Below, piece by piece: positions 6,877 to 14,786 of a stretch of DNA of 22,369 nucleotides. Every line of letters starts with the position of its first letter. Position 1 is the first letter of the stretch. The notes beneath the pieces are model-generated. The model had not been told where the DNA came from, did not search any database, and worked only from the letters and a program-made list of their open reading frames with translations. The translations under genes and the position numbers were made by a program. The DNA comes from Tissierellales bacterium (lineage in GTDB: Bacteria > Bacillota > Clostridia > Tissierellales > Tissierellaceae): NCBI GenBank assembly GCA_030146705.1, contig JASLBE010000042.1:1-22369 (forward strand), in the 5' to 3' direction.

Positions 6877-8577
6877 TTGATTAGGTTTGAATTGGGAGAT
6901 TGGAGGACAAATGCCTCCATATATGGATTAATACGGATACTTAGGCATAATAAGAGAGAGTATTTACTAGATGAAACTGGTGTTGAAATTAAGAAGGAAG
7001 TCCTGGAGAATTTTGAAGAAGACTACTTTAATTATTTTTCAGATACTTATGAAGAAGACCTACCTTGGTATAGGATTATTTCCTATGGGGATAGGCTGGA
7101 TTATCAACTTGAAAACCCAGAGAAGATTACTAGGGAAGACTTGGAATATTTAAATAAACAGCTAGATTTGGTCAAGGATTATTTTACCAGGAATAATTAT
7201 AAGAAGGTTTACCCCCTAATTAAGGGGGGAGAAGGACTTGAGAAAAAAGTCAAGGGCCTAAAGAAGATAAAGCTTAGGAAGAAGGATAAGCTTGAAGACA
7301 GGTTGGAAGAAATCATAGGTGAAATGACAGAACTTAGGGAGGTAATGAACCTGGCCAAGGGCAAGGATGGTAAAAAACATATAAGGGCCAAGGGGGTTAT
7401 CTATAGCTTTATAAATAGGGGGATAGATGGGGTAGGATTTTTAAATAGGAATACAAAATATATAGATGTTTTTGAGGATTATAGGAATTACTTTATAAGG
7501 CCACTAGAGGAGAAACTAGCCAATGAAAAAGAGGTAAAGAACCCTTACGAGTGTTTTTCTTGTGGCAGTCCTATAAATACTATTGGTGAATCTTATACTA
7601 TTAACCTAGTTAAAAATACTGGCTTTGATGTTGATAAAAAATCGTCCTATGTTTGGAACCATATGTCAGATATTTTAATATGCCCTAAGTGTAATTTTCT
7701 TTACAGTATGATCTCAGCAGGCTTTACCTACTCACCCTATGAGGGAATATTTATTAACTATAGTAGGAACATAGAGGGCCTAGTAGATGCAAATGATTCG
7801 GCCAAAGGACAAATAGAAAAAATCACCAGGAAGGATAATAGGTCTATTTCTTATAGAACCATAGTTGCTGTCATAAGTAGGCAGAATATTCGGGATTTAG
7901 ATTATGAGATAAATGATATACAAGTGGTTAGGTATAAGGATGAAAAATATCATTTTAATATCTTGGCTAGGGAGGTTCTAGACCTTATTAAAAAATCTAG
8001 TGGGGATTTAGAAGTTATAGAAAGTCTTGCCTACAAGGAGGGTAATACATACTTCTCCATATATGATCAAGTCCTAGACAGGATATTTAATGGACAAAAT
8101 ATGTTTAGTCTAGTTCATTTGTTATTAGTAAGACTAATTTCAAAAAATTCCCAAGGAGGGAATTTCTATAATAGCTACCATATTGGAAGGATACTTAATA
8201 TTAATTATAGGATTGTAAGAGGGGGTATGGATATGGGAAAAATTGATATGGAAAAACAAATATATTTTACTAGGAAGGCTGGAAACGACCATAGGAGGGA
8301 CTACTTAACCAGGGGAATGGAAAAGAGGATTAATGGAATATCCTACAGGCTTTTAAATGCCTTAAAGACCAGGAATGTAGAATTTTTTATGGATAATATC
8401 CTTAAGTCTTATATGTACCTAGGAAAGCCAGTTCCTCAAAATATGACCCTGGCCTTAGAGAGTGAGGAAAACTTAGCTTTAATTGGTTATGCCTTTGTAA
8501 CAGGTTTAAACGGTTCAGAAGAATATGGAAAAAATAAAAATATAAAAGAAAAAGTGGAAGAAAGGGAGATGGTTTAA
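6877..8577 (+). CDS. cas8b: type I-B Cascade large subunit Cas8b (Cst1/CXXC-CXXC family)
   Basis: A 566-residue large subunit of the effector complex that recognises the PAM and helps recruit Cas3. The TTG at 6877 is chosen because GGGAGGTGG at 6863-6871 sits five bases upstream; the GTG at 6868 is inside that site. This also puts 'IRFELGDWRTNASIYGLIRIL' at the N-terminus, the usual start of Cst1 proteins. Two zinc-finger half-sites give the family its name: Cys226-x-x-Cys229 ('CFSC') and Cys269-x-x-Cys272 ('CPKC'). A lysine-rich helical segment covers about 115-165. Position between cas6 and cas7, and the Cst2-type Cas7 neighbour, support the Tneap subtype of I-B. Cas8 families diverge fast, so the subtype is less certain than the role. 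Confidence 0.88.
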   Translation: MIRFELGDWRTNASIYGLIRILRHNKREYLLDETGVEIKKEVLENFEEDYFNYFSDTYEEDLPWYRIISYGDRLDYQLENPEKITREDLEYLNKQLDLVKDYFTRNNYKKVYPLIKGGEGLEKKVKGLKKIKLRKKDKLEDRLEEIIGEMTELREVMNLAKGKDGKKHIRAKGVIYSFINRGIDGVGFLNRNTKYIDVFEDYRNYFIRPLEEKLANEKEVKNPYECFSCGSPINTIGESYTINLVKNTGFDVDKKSSYVWNHMSDILICPKCNFLYSMISAGFTYSPYEGIFINYSRNIEGLVDANDSAKGQIEKITRKDNRSISYRTIVAVISRQNIRDLDYEINDIQVVRYKDEKYHFNILAREVLDLIKKSSGDLEVIESLAYKEGNTYFSIYDQVLDRIFNGQNMFSLVHLLLVRLISKNSQGGNFYNSYHIGRILNINYRIVRGGMDMGKIDMEKQIYFTRKAGNDHRRDYLTRGMEKRINGISYRLLNALKTRNVEFFMDNILKSYMYLGKPVPQNMTLALESEENLALIGYAFVTGLNGSEEYGKNKNIKEKVEEREMV

Positions 8578-9456
8578 ATGGATCCTAAGGGATTGACAAT
8601 ATCTATAATATTTCAAGCTGAAAGTGGAAACTACGGCGAGGGAGTTGGGAATGTAACATCCTTAAAGAAAATTTCAAGGGGGCGTGGAGAGCAATATACC
8701 TATATATCAAGGCAGGCCCTTAGGTATAATATTGTCCAACAAATGGGGGTTGATAACACACCAGTTGGACTTGATAAATCAGTCCTTCAATTTGATAAGG
8801 AGGCCTTAATTGACCAATATCCAGAAATAGACTTATTTGGATATATGAAAACAGATAGTAAGGAAACCAAGACTAGGTCAGCTGTTGCCAGGCTGTCTAA
8901 TGCTATTTCTTTAGAAACTTTTAAGGGAGACTTAGATTTTCTTACTAACAAGGGTTTGTTGGATAGGTATAATAAGACCAGTAAAGAGGCTAGAGATGGG
9001 GGGAACATATCCCAGTCAGAAATTCATAGGTCCTATTATTCCTATACTATAACTATTGACCTAGACCAGGTTGGGATAGATGATAATTATGAAATTAATA
9101 TAGGAAACAAGGAAAAATCAGCCAGGGTAGAAAAGCTTTTAGATACGGTTAGGTTCTTATATAGGGATATTAAGGGGAGGAGGGAAGACCTGGCACCCTT
9201 ATTTATTATAGGTGGGGTCTATCCTATAAAAAACCCTATATTTTATAACAGCCTAGCTGTTGAAGACAATAATTTAAAGCTTGAGAGGATAGAAAGTATT
9301 TTATCTAAGGATATATTAAAGGATACAGAGGTTGGTTTGGTCAAGGGAGTTTTTAACAACTCAGCTGCCATAGAAGAAAGTTTAAAGCCTATAAAAGTTG
9401 GAGACTTCTTTGAAAACTTAAAGAAAAAAGTAAGGGATTATTATGGAAGTAATTAG
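8578..9456 (+). CDS. cas7: type I-B Cascade backbone subunit Cas7 (Cst2/DevR family)
   Basis: A 292-residue RNA-binding backbone subunit; several copies coat the crRNA spacer. The start region 'GLTISIIFQAESGNYGEGVGNVTS' is split here as GLTISIIFQAESGNYG then EGVGNV, and with 'YTYISRQALRYNIVQQMG' (about residues 40-57) forms the diagnostic block of the Cst2/DevR family. The ATG at 8578 directly follows the cas8b stop codon, and its ribosome site (GGGAG) lies inside the end of cas8b. The gene overlaps cas5 by 14 bp. The length is typical. Transcription is within the cas operon. Confidence 0.94.
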   Translation: MDPKGLTISIIFQAESGNYGEGVGNVTSLKKISRGRGEQYTYISRQALRYNIVQQMGVDNTPVGLDKSVLQFDKEALIDQYPEIDLFGYMKTDSKETKTRSAVARLSNAISLETFKGDLDFLTNKGLLDRYNKTSKEARDGGNISQSEIHRSYYSYTITIDLDQVGIDDNYEINIGNKEKSARVEKLLDTVRFLYRDIKGRREDLAPLFIIGGVYPIKNPIFYNSLAVEDNNLKLERIESILSKDILKDTEVGLVKGVFNNSAAIEESLKPIKVGDFFENLKKKVRDYYGSN

Positions 9457-10177
9457 GCTTAAATTGTATCAGAATATGGTAAATTATAGGGTTCCTAATA
9501 GTTTTCAACTAAAGGAAACCTACCCCCTACCTCCACCATCTACAGTAATAGGTATGGTCCATAAGCTTTGTGGATTTGAAGAATATGTTCCTATGGATAT
9601 ATCTATCCAGGGTAATTACCATTCTAAGGTAAATGACTTGCAAACTATTTATGAGTTTGGGAACCTAAAGTTTGATACTAGTAGGCACCAATTAAAAACT
9701 GCTGATAATTATGGAATCACTAGGGGGGTTGCTACAACAGAACTTTTAGTGGATGTCAACTTGCTCATCCATATTAGGCTAGATGAAGATATGGTAGATA
9801 GGGTTTATAAGAGCTTGAAATATCCAAGGGAATATCCATCTCTTGGAAGGAGGGAGGACCTAGCTAGGATAGATGAGTTGGAACTTGTAAAACTTAAGAC
9901 TAAGTCTAGGGATGAGATAAATAAGGAAGAAAAATATAAAAGATATATAGGCCTTGAAGATATGCAACAATTTAGTGATATAAATTTTGACATAGTTAGG
10001 CATAAGGGACCAGGAAGTAGGTATAGGCTTAATAAAAATTATGACCTAGTGGACTTTGGTAGGGGGAGGATATATAGGAAGTGGAACAGGGTGGATGCCA
10101 TTTATATATCAGAACCTAAACTAGTATTTAACAAGGTTCAAGTAGATGATTATGATGACCTAGTATTTTTTCTATAG
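9443..10177 (+). CDS. cas5: type I-B Cascade subunit Cas5 (Cas5t family)
   Basis: A 244-residue RAMP-fold protein that caps the 5' handle of the crRNA in the effector complex. The N-terminus 'VIRLKLYQNMVNYRVPNSF' and 'ETYPLPPPSTVIGMVHKLCG' (about residues 27-46) is the conserved Cas5 signature; Cas5t proteins share the proline-rich 'PLPPPSTVIGM' turn. It overlaps cas7 by 14 bp, which suggests coupled translation at the stoichiometric boundary of the complex. The length fits the family. Next is cas3 after ten bases. Confidence 0.92.
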   Translation: MEVIRLKLYQNMVNYRVPNSFQLKETYPLPPPSTVIGMVHKLCGFEEYVPMDISIQGNYHSKVNDLQTIYEFGNLKFDTSRHQLKTADNYGITRGVATTELLVDVNLLIHIRLDEDMVDRVYKSLKYPREYPSLGRREDLARIDELELVKLKTKSRDEINKEEKYKRYIGLEDMQQFSDINFDIVRHKGPGSRYRLNKNYDLVDFGRGRIYRKWNRVDAIYISEPKLVFNKVQVDDYDDLVFFL

Positions 10178-10187
10178 GAGGCATAAA

Positions 10188-12428
10188 ATGTATTTAGCAA
10201 AGACCTACCCCTTTAAGGAAAGCCTAAAAGACCATACAGAAAACCTCTTAGGCCAGTTGGAAGTTCTTAAGACTTATTATGGAGATAGGATAAGGGTAAA
10301 CTGGGACTTATTAAGGCTTGCTTGTATCTACCATGACCTAGGTAAGGTAAATAGGGTTTTTCAAAAGAAACTAAGGGGAGAGAATTTAAGAGAAGAGGGT
10401 CCTAATATTCCCCATGCCTACCTAAGTATTTTATTTATAAATCCTGAAAAATTGATGGAAGAGTACGGTCTGAGCCTAGACGACCTAGTAATTTTAATTA
10501 ATGTTGTTGCCTACCACCACAAGAGGTTGGCTCTTGATGAAGAAATGCTAGAAAATATTAAGGCTTATATTAAATACCTAAGGGAGGATGTAGGAGACTT
10601 TAACTATTGGGGCTGGGAAAATTTAGGGGAGGATATAAATGATCTTAGTCTGGAGATAGTAAGTAAGTCTGGCTTGGCAGGCCTCCCAAAAAAATTAGTC
10701 CCTAATTATATAATTACCAAGGGACTCCTTAATAAAATAGACTATGCAGCAAGTGGACACTATAGGATAGAATATCCTAGTAATTTTTTACTAGAAGGGA
10801 TGGAAAACTTAAAAAAGAAGTGGGGGGAAAATGCAAGTTTTAATAAACTCCAAAAATATATGATAGACCATAGGGAGGAAAATGTTATTGCTATAGGGGA
10901 AACAGGCTATGGTAAAACAGAGGCTGGACTTTTGTGGATTGGGGACAATAAGGGATTTTTTACCCTACCACTTAAGTCTGCCATTAACCAAACCTATGAA
11001 AGAATAAGAAAAAATATAGTAGAAGAAGATATAGGAACTAGGCTAGGACTGCTCCACTCTGATAGCTTGGGAGAGTACCTGGTAAGAAATGATAACATCC
11101 TAGATAGGGAGTTACTTGACTACCAGGAGATAACCAATGAACTTTCTATGCCCCTTACTATATGCACAATAGATCAAATTTTTGATTTTGTCTACAAGTA
11201 TGTAGGCTTTGAAAGAAAGTTGGCCAGTTTGTCTTATTCTAAGATAGTTATAGATGAAATACAAATGTATTCTTCAGACCTAGTTGCCTACATTATAATA
11301 GCCCTGGACCAAGTTAGTAAGCTAGGGGGCAAGTTTGCCATTATAACTGCAACCTTCCCACCTTTTATTAGGGACTTGTTAATAGAGAAAAATATTAATT
11401 TTAAAATGCCAGAAGCCTTCTTATACAATGATAGGATTAGGCATAGTCTTGAAATAAAAGAAGAAACTATTAATGCAGAATTTATCTATTCTAAGTTTAA
11501 GGACCAAAAAGACCAAAAGGTCCTAGTAATAGTAAATACTGTAAAAAAACTTAGGGAGTTATATGAAGACCTAGTTGAAAACTATGGCCTAGGAGAGGAA
11601 GTTAAACTTTTCCATAGTGGTTTTATTAGGCGGGATAGGATGGAAAAGGAAAGAGAAATCGTAGCCTTTGGGCAAGGAGAGGTAAGGGCTAGTGGAATTT
11701 GGATAACCACCCAAGTGGCTGAGGCCTCCCTGGACATAGATTTTGATATACTTATAACAGAACTTTCAGACCTAAGTAGCTTATTTCAAAGGATGGGAAG
11801 GTGCTATAGGAAGAGAGAGTTAGACAGGAAGAGTAATATCTATATATTTGATGGAGGAAGAGAGGAAACAAGTGGTATAGGCTATGTTTACGATAGGGAC
11901 ATATATAAAATGTCTAAAGAGGCCCTAAGGTCAAGAGGGGATGGAAAAATAACAGAGGAGGAAAAAATAGGCCTAATAAACAAGGTCTATTCTACCAAGT
12001 CCCTAAAGGGCAGTAAATACTACAAGGAAATAATAAAGACTATAGCCTATATAAACTCTATAAATTATGATGAATTTAAAAGAAAAGATGTAGTCAAGTA
12101 TTTTAGGAATATAAACTCTATAAATGTAATACCAAGACCAATATATGAAGAAAATATAGGCGAGATTGGAAGCTTTATGGATATTTTGTCAGACCAAGGT
12201 AAAAAATCTATGGACAAGGATGAACTATACCTTGCCAGGAAAAAGGCAAGACTAGGCCTAGAAAAATATAAACTAGCCATCCAGTACTATCTTATTAAAG
12301 AAGATAGGCTAGACCTAGTTAGGATAAATAAGTATGATAGTATAAGCATTTATGACTGTGAATATTCCAGTGAGGAGGGGATTAGGCATTTAGAAGAGAG
12401 TGAAGGTAAGGATGAAATGTTTTTTTAA
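10188..12428 (+). CDS. cas3: CRISPR-associated helicase/nuclease Cas3 (HD + SF2 helicase)
   Basis: A 746-residue enzyme recruited by target-bound Cascade to unwind and degrade foreign DNA. The N-terminal HD nuclease carries His16, His49-Asp50 ('YHDLGK'), His76, His110-His111 and Asp185. The SF2 helicase part has Walker A 'GETGYGKT' (237-244), Walker B 'DEIQ' (356-359; DEAH-box variant), 'TATFP' (motif III, about 388) and motif VI 'QRMGRC' (534-539). TAGGAGG precedes ATG 10188. All expected residues are present, so it should be active. The gene is followed by a strong AGGTGG ribosome site that now leads only into the cas4/cas1 scar. It uses AGG arginine codons almost throughout. Confidence 0.95.
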   Translation: MYLAKTYPFKESLKDHTENLLGQLEVLKTYYGDRIRVNWDLLRLACIYHDLGKVNRVFQKKLRGENLREEGPNIPHAYLSILFINPEKLMEEYGLSLDDLVILINVVAYHHKRLALDEEMLENIKAYIKYLREDVGDFNYWGWENLGEDINDLSLEIVSKSGLAGLPKKLVPNYIITKGLLNKIDYAASGHYRIEYPSNFLLEGMENLKKKWGENASFNKLQKYMIDHREENVIAIGETGYGKTEAGLLWIGDNKGFFTLPLKSAINQTYERIRKNIVEEDIGTRLGLLHSDSLGEYLVRNDNILDRELLDYQEITNELSMPLTICTIDQIFDFVYKYVGFERKLASLSYSKIVIDEIQMYSSDLVAYIIIALDQVSKLGGKFAIITATFPPFIRDLLIEKNINFKMPEAFLYNDRIRHSLEIKEETINAEFIYSKFKDQKDQKVLVIVNTVKKLRELYEDLVENYGLGEEVKLFHSGFIRRDRMEKEREIVAFGQGEVRASGIWITTQVAEASLDIDFDILITELSDLSSLFQRMGRCYRKRELDRKSNIYIFDGGREETSGIGYVYDRDIYKMSKEALRSRGDGKITEEEKIGLINKVYSTKSLKGSKYYKEIIKTIAYINSINYDEFKRKDVVKYFRNINSINVIPRPIYEENIGEIGSFMDILSDQGKKSMDKDELYLARKKARLGLEKYKLAIQYYLIKEDRLDLVRINKYDSISIYDCEYSSEEGIRHLEESEGKDEMFF

Positions 12429-12440
12429 AAAGGTGGTTTT

Positions 12441-12500
12441 ATTAAGGAAATTACTGGGGCTATGGTCTACTATTATGAAAGTTTTAGGATTTGCTGGTAG
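12441..12500 (+). pseudogene. cas4-cas1 deletion scar (20-codon remnant)
   Basis: AGGTGG at 12431-12436 is followed at normal spacing by codons reading I-KEITGAMVYYYESFRICW-stop. 'KEITGAMVYYY' matches the N-terminus of type I-B Cas4 proteins (typically 'ITGTMIYYYFICKRK...'). The last residues 'YESFRICW' resemble the usual end of type I-B Cas1 ('YKPFK-x-W'). The first codon is ATT where Cas4 would have ATG, so either the start mutated or a rare ATT start is used. The simplest reading is an in-frame deletion of about 1.4-1.6 kb, from early cas4 to the end of cas1. The Cas4 match is the stronger half; the Cas1 end rests on eight residues. Confidence 0.62.
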
Positions 12501-12502
12501 GA

Positions 12503-12781
12503 ATGTATGTATTATTAATATATGATATAATTACTGATGAGAAAGGCTCTTATGTTTCTAGAAATATATTTAAAATATGTAAAAGATATTTAACTAATAT
12601 ACAAAAATCGGTTTTTGAAGGCAATTTAACTAAACTTCAATTGTATTCATTGAAAACAGACCTATTAGAATATATTAGGAAGGATAGGGATTCAGTTATA
12701 ATATTTATTAGTAGATCAGAAAACTGGGTAGATAAAGAATTTTTAGGAAAAAAGGATGATAAAACATCCAATATATTCTAA
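12503..12781 (+). CDS. cas2: CRISPR-associated protein Cas2
   Basis: A 92-residue Cas2, normally the central dimer of the Cas1-Cas2 integrase. It begins 'MYVLLIYDI' with the conserved Asp8 and has 'KICKRYLTNIQKSVFEG' (about 27-43), the hallmark Cas2 segment, then 'DSVIIFISRS' near the end. It appears complete. ATG 12503 follows the stop of the cas4/cas1 scar by two bases and has no well-spaced ribosome site of its own, so it may depend on coupled reinitiation. Arginine codons are AGA-leaning (three AGA, two AGG), unlike cas3. With cas1 gone from the locus, its usual function cannot occur unless Cas1 is supplied elsewhere. Confidence 0.9.
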   Translation: MYVLLIYDIITDEKGSYVSRNIFKICKRYLTNIQKSVFEGNLTKLQLYSLKTDLLEYIRKDRDSVIIFISRSENWVDKEFLGKKDDKTSNIF

Positions 12782-12957
12782 TTGTCAAACCTAATTTAAG
12801 ACAAATATATAGTGCCTTGACAAAGTAGATAGATTAGCCATCCTCCTTTAAAATCAAAGTATTTATAAGGGTAAAAGACTAAGTTTTTATAAAAGATTTT
12901 TAAGTTGACAGAAAGCAAGAAAACTTATGAGTAAAATAGATGCTTCTAGGGGATAGG
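12782..12957 (+). promoter_or_regulatory. CRISPR leader
   Basis: The AT-rich 176-bp non-coding stretch between cas2 and the first repeat. It carries a consensus TTGACA at 12905-12910; a TATGAG at 12927-12932 (16-bp spacing) would start transcription just before the first repeat. Another TTGACA at 12817-12822 has no good partner. The opposite end of the array has the decayed repeats, which confirms this is the leader side. Confidence 0.7.
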
Positions 12958-13572
12958 CTTTTAATAGAACTAAAGTAGAATGTAAATGAGGGTTCCGGTA
13001 TTACTATGTTAAGGGCCGATTTACTTTTAATAGAACTAAAGTAGAATGTAAATAGCTCTATCGTATCTGTTATATGGTCTACTCCTATACTTTTAATAGA
13101 ACTAAAGTAGAATGTAAATGCTACATTTATGTTTATGGTTGGGTTAAAGTTAGTACTTTTAATAGAACTAAAGTAGAATGTAAATGTATTTGTTATTCCT
13201 GCTAGGTTTACTTCCCATTCGCTTTTAATAGAACTAAAGTAGAATGTAAATACTGATTTTAAGAAAATAACAGGTGCTACTTATAACTTTTAATAGAACT
13301 AAAGTAGAATGTAAATTTATGTGGAGGAGAGATAATTCATTCAGGAGGTTGTCTTTTAATAGAACTAAAGTAGAATGTAAATTACCAAGTATTCCCAATT
13401 GTTTCAGGTACTAATGAACTTTTAATAGAACTAAAGTAGAATGTAAATGGTGCCTGCCAAAGTATTGAAATCAACCTAACTTGCTTTTAATAGAACTAAA
13501 GTAGAATGTAAAGAATTACGACAGCAAATCTATCAAAACTAAGTATTAGCTTTTAATAGAACTAAAGTAGAA
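12958..13572 (+). CRISPR. CRISPR array, type I-B, 10 repeats (last truncated) and 9 spacers
   Basis: The 30-nt repeat begins CTTTTAATAGAAC and ends GTAGAATGTAAAT. Repeats start at 12958, 13024, 13090, 13156, 13222, 13287, 13353, 13419, 13484 and 13550. Repeats 1-8 are identical; repeat 9 ends in G instead of T; repeat 10 stops after 23 nt at 13572, losing the handle. Spacers are 35-36 nt and all different. The terminal ATGTAAAT handle matches the orientation of clostridial I-B repeats such as those of C. difficile, so the array is read on this strand from the cas2 side. No spacer matches any other part of the window on inspection. Spacer targets cannot be identified here. Confidence 0.98.
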
Positions 13573-13591
13573 GCCTAAGGGGTTGGCCTAG

Positions 13592-13620
13592 TTGTTATTT
13601 TCCATAATTAAGGATAAAAT
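13592..13620 (+). promoter_or_regulatory. candidate promoter after the array
   Basis: TTGTTA at 13592-13597 and TAAAAT at 13615-13620 with a 17-bp spacer, 36 bp before the lipoprotein start. The short stretch from the last repeat to here holds nothing else. Confidence 0.5.
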
Positions 13621-13655
13621 AAACTAAAAGAAACTGTTTTGGATTGGAGGGAATT

Positions 13656-14273
13656 ATGCTAGGAAGAAAAAAGTTAGTCTATTTATTAGTATTTAGCCTG
13701 GTCTTGGTTGGGTGCAAGAGCGGTGGAAAACAAGATTTTACCAGGGAAGAGCTAGGAATTTTGGATAGAATAAAAAATGAAGAATTTGGGGCAACTAGTC
13801 CTAGGCTAATAGCTGCAGCCAATAAGTATGGATTTATTTTAGACAAGGAGGGCCTAGTGGTCTATGACCTTGAAGAAGAAGCTATAAAACATCTTATTCC
13901 AACAAAGACCCTTGGTTTTAATAACCTACAAGGTTCCAACATGACAGTTGGATTTATAAGGGGTGACAAGTTAATTTTAAGTAACCTAGAAACTAGGGAT
14001 AGGTATTTGGAAATAGACCCTAATAAGCCTAGCTATAAATTATCTACTAATGTTGACCTAAACACCTATGAGGGTTTAAAACCCTATGAACTTACTTGGA
14101 AGGAAGAGGAAAAGCTTAGAGAAGATATGCTGGATGATTTTCAGGCCATAGAAACTGATAATAAGATAATAATTTTTACTAATGACTATAAGGCTGAGGG
14201 TAAAAATTGGAGGATAATAGTGGCTGAAAAAAATGACTTAGCTAACCCAAGAGTTTTGGAGGTTCTTAATTAA
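13656..14273 (+). CDS. putative lipoprotein, unknown function
   Basis: A 205-residue lipoprotein not recognised beyond its signal. The ATG at 13656 is preferred over TTG 13644 because GGAGGG at 13646-13651 precedes it and the signal peptide starts there: 'MLGRKK', a hydrophobic core and lipobox LVGC (Cys about 19), then a Gly/Ser/Lys linker. The mature part contains strand-turn units such as 'YGFILDKEGLVVYDLEEEAIKH' (given here only as the type; about 60-80) and 'GDKLILSNLETRDRYLEI', reminiscent of beta-propeller or PQQ-like blades but too short for a whole propeller. It is followed by a small membrane protein and a shared terminator, so the two form a short operon. AGG-rich codons mark it as native to the main part of the window. 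Confidence 0.7.
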   Translation: MLGRKKLVYLLVFSLVLVGCKSGGKQDFTREELGILDRIKNEEFGATSPRLIAAANKYGFILDKEGLVVYDLEEEAIKHLIPTKTLGFNNLQGSNMTVGFIRGDKLILSNLETRDRYLEIDPNKPSYKLSTNVDLNTYEGLKPYELTWKEEEKLREDMLDDFQAIETDNKIIIFTNDYKAEGKNWRIIVAEKNDLANPRVLEVLN

Positions 14274-14306
14274 TTTTTAATATCAGCCTATAAAATGGAG
14301 GTGCTT

Positions 14307-14516
14307 ATGGATAAAGACAAGGAAGATAAAAATGAGGAAGATGGAGATAATAAATATTTGACTTATGGTTTAATATGGGGCCCATTTTTAGGAAGTATAT
14401 TGGCAATTTTTTTAAATGTTTTTACTGGGAACGTACTAGTATGGTGCTTTACACCAGGTCTAGGTTTTTTACTAGGTCTTATAGTTGGTATAATTATGGA
14501 TGCAAATTTAAAATAG
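14307..14516 (+). CDS. small two-helix membrane protein, hypothetical
   Basis: A 69-residue protein. ATG 14307 is chosen over ATG 14295 because GGAGGTG at 14297-14303 is the ribosome site and overlaps the earlier ATG. The first 20 residues are highly charged (Asp/Glu/Lys). Two hydrophobic segments follow, 'YGLIWGPFLGSILAIFLNVF' and 'TPGLGFLLGLIVGIIM', both with small-residue glycine patterns that favour helix packing. No family is recognised. It shares the terminator right after its stop with the lipoprotein upstream. Confidence 0.62.
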   Translation: MDKDKEDKNEEDGDNKYLTYGLIWGPFLGSILAIFLNVFTGNVLVWCFTPGLGFLLGLIVGIIMDANLK

Positions 14517-14524
14517 TTTTAATT

Positions 14525-14559
14525 AGTCTTGGTAAATTTACCAGGACTTTTTTTATTTT
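14525..14559 (+). terminator. strong rho-independent terminator
   Basis: AGTCTTGGTAA (14525-14535) pairs with the mirror strand ending GGACT at 14548, giving about eleven pairs with one T-G wobble, followed by a T-rich run to 14559. Confidence 0.93.
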
Positions 14560-14693
14560 AAAAGCCTAAGTACAAATAAAGGGTCAATAAATAGATTTAA
14601 AAATAAAATGTTAAATAATAGTCAAAGCCTAGAAAACAACTATATTAGACCAATTAACCTAGCTAGTAACTGAAAAATAAAACTTAAAAGTTA

Positions 14694-14721
14694 TTGACAA
14701 GGCATATAAGTTTGATATACT
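14694..14721 (+). promoter_or_regulatory. promoter of the siderophore uptake operon
   Basis: Consensus TTGACA at 14694-14699, 16-bp spacer, TATACT at 14716-14721 with an extended -10 TG at 14713-14714. From the preceding terminator to here is AT-rich and holds no gene. Confidence 0.82.
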
Positions 14722-14734
14722 TTTAGCTACATAT

Positions 14735-14749
14735 TGATAATGAAAATCA
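14735..14749. promoter_or_regulatory. Fur-type iron box overlapping the transcription start region
   Basis: TGATAATGAAAATCA agrees with the Firmicutes 7-1-7 Fur site (TGATAATNATTATCA) at 12 of 14 fixed positions. It lies just after the -10 element, where a bound repressor would block initiation or early elongation. The operon behind it encodes iron-chelate uptake, which supports iron control. Confidence 0.68.
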
Positions 14750-14786
14750 ATATTATTAAATAAATTATATTACTTAGGAGGATTTT

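Noticed and set aside
12433..12525. Alternative 30-codon GTG frame across the cas3-cas2 gap (MVLLRKLLGLW...)
   Set aside because: The start codon lies inside the ribosome site, the frame runs into cas2, and it matches nothing, whereas the other frame reads as Cas4.
12958..13572. Self-targeting spacers
   Set aside because: Reading the nine spacers against the window by eye gave no match on either strand; only a genome-wide search could decide.
14375..14569. 64-codon + strand frame overlapping the small membrane protein
   Set aside because: No ribosome site, it runs through the terminator, and the competing frame has a ribosome site and a sensible two-helix protein.
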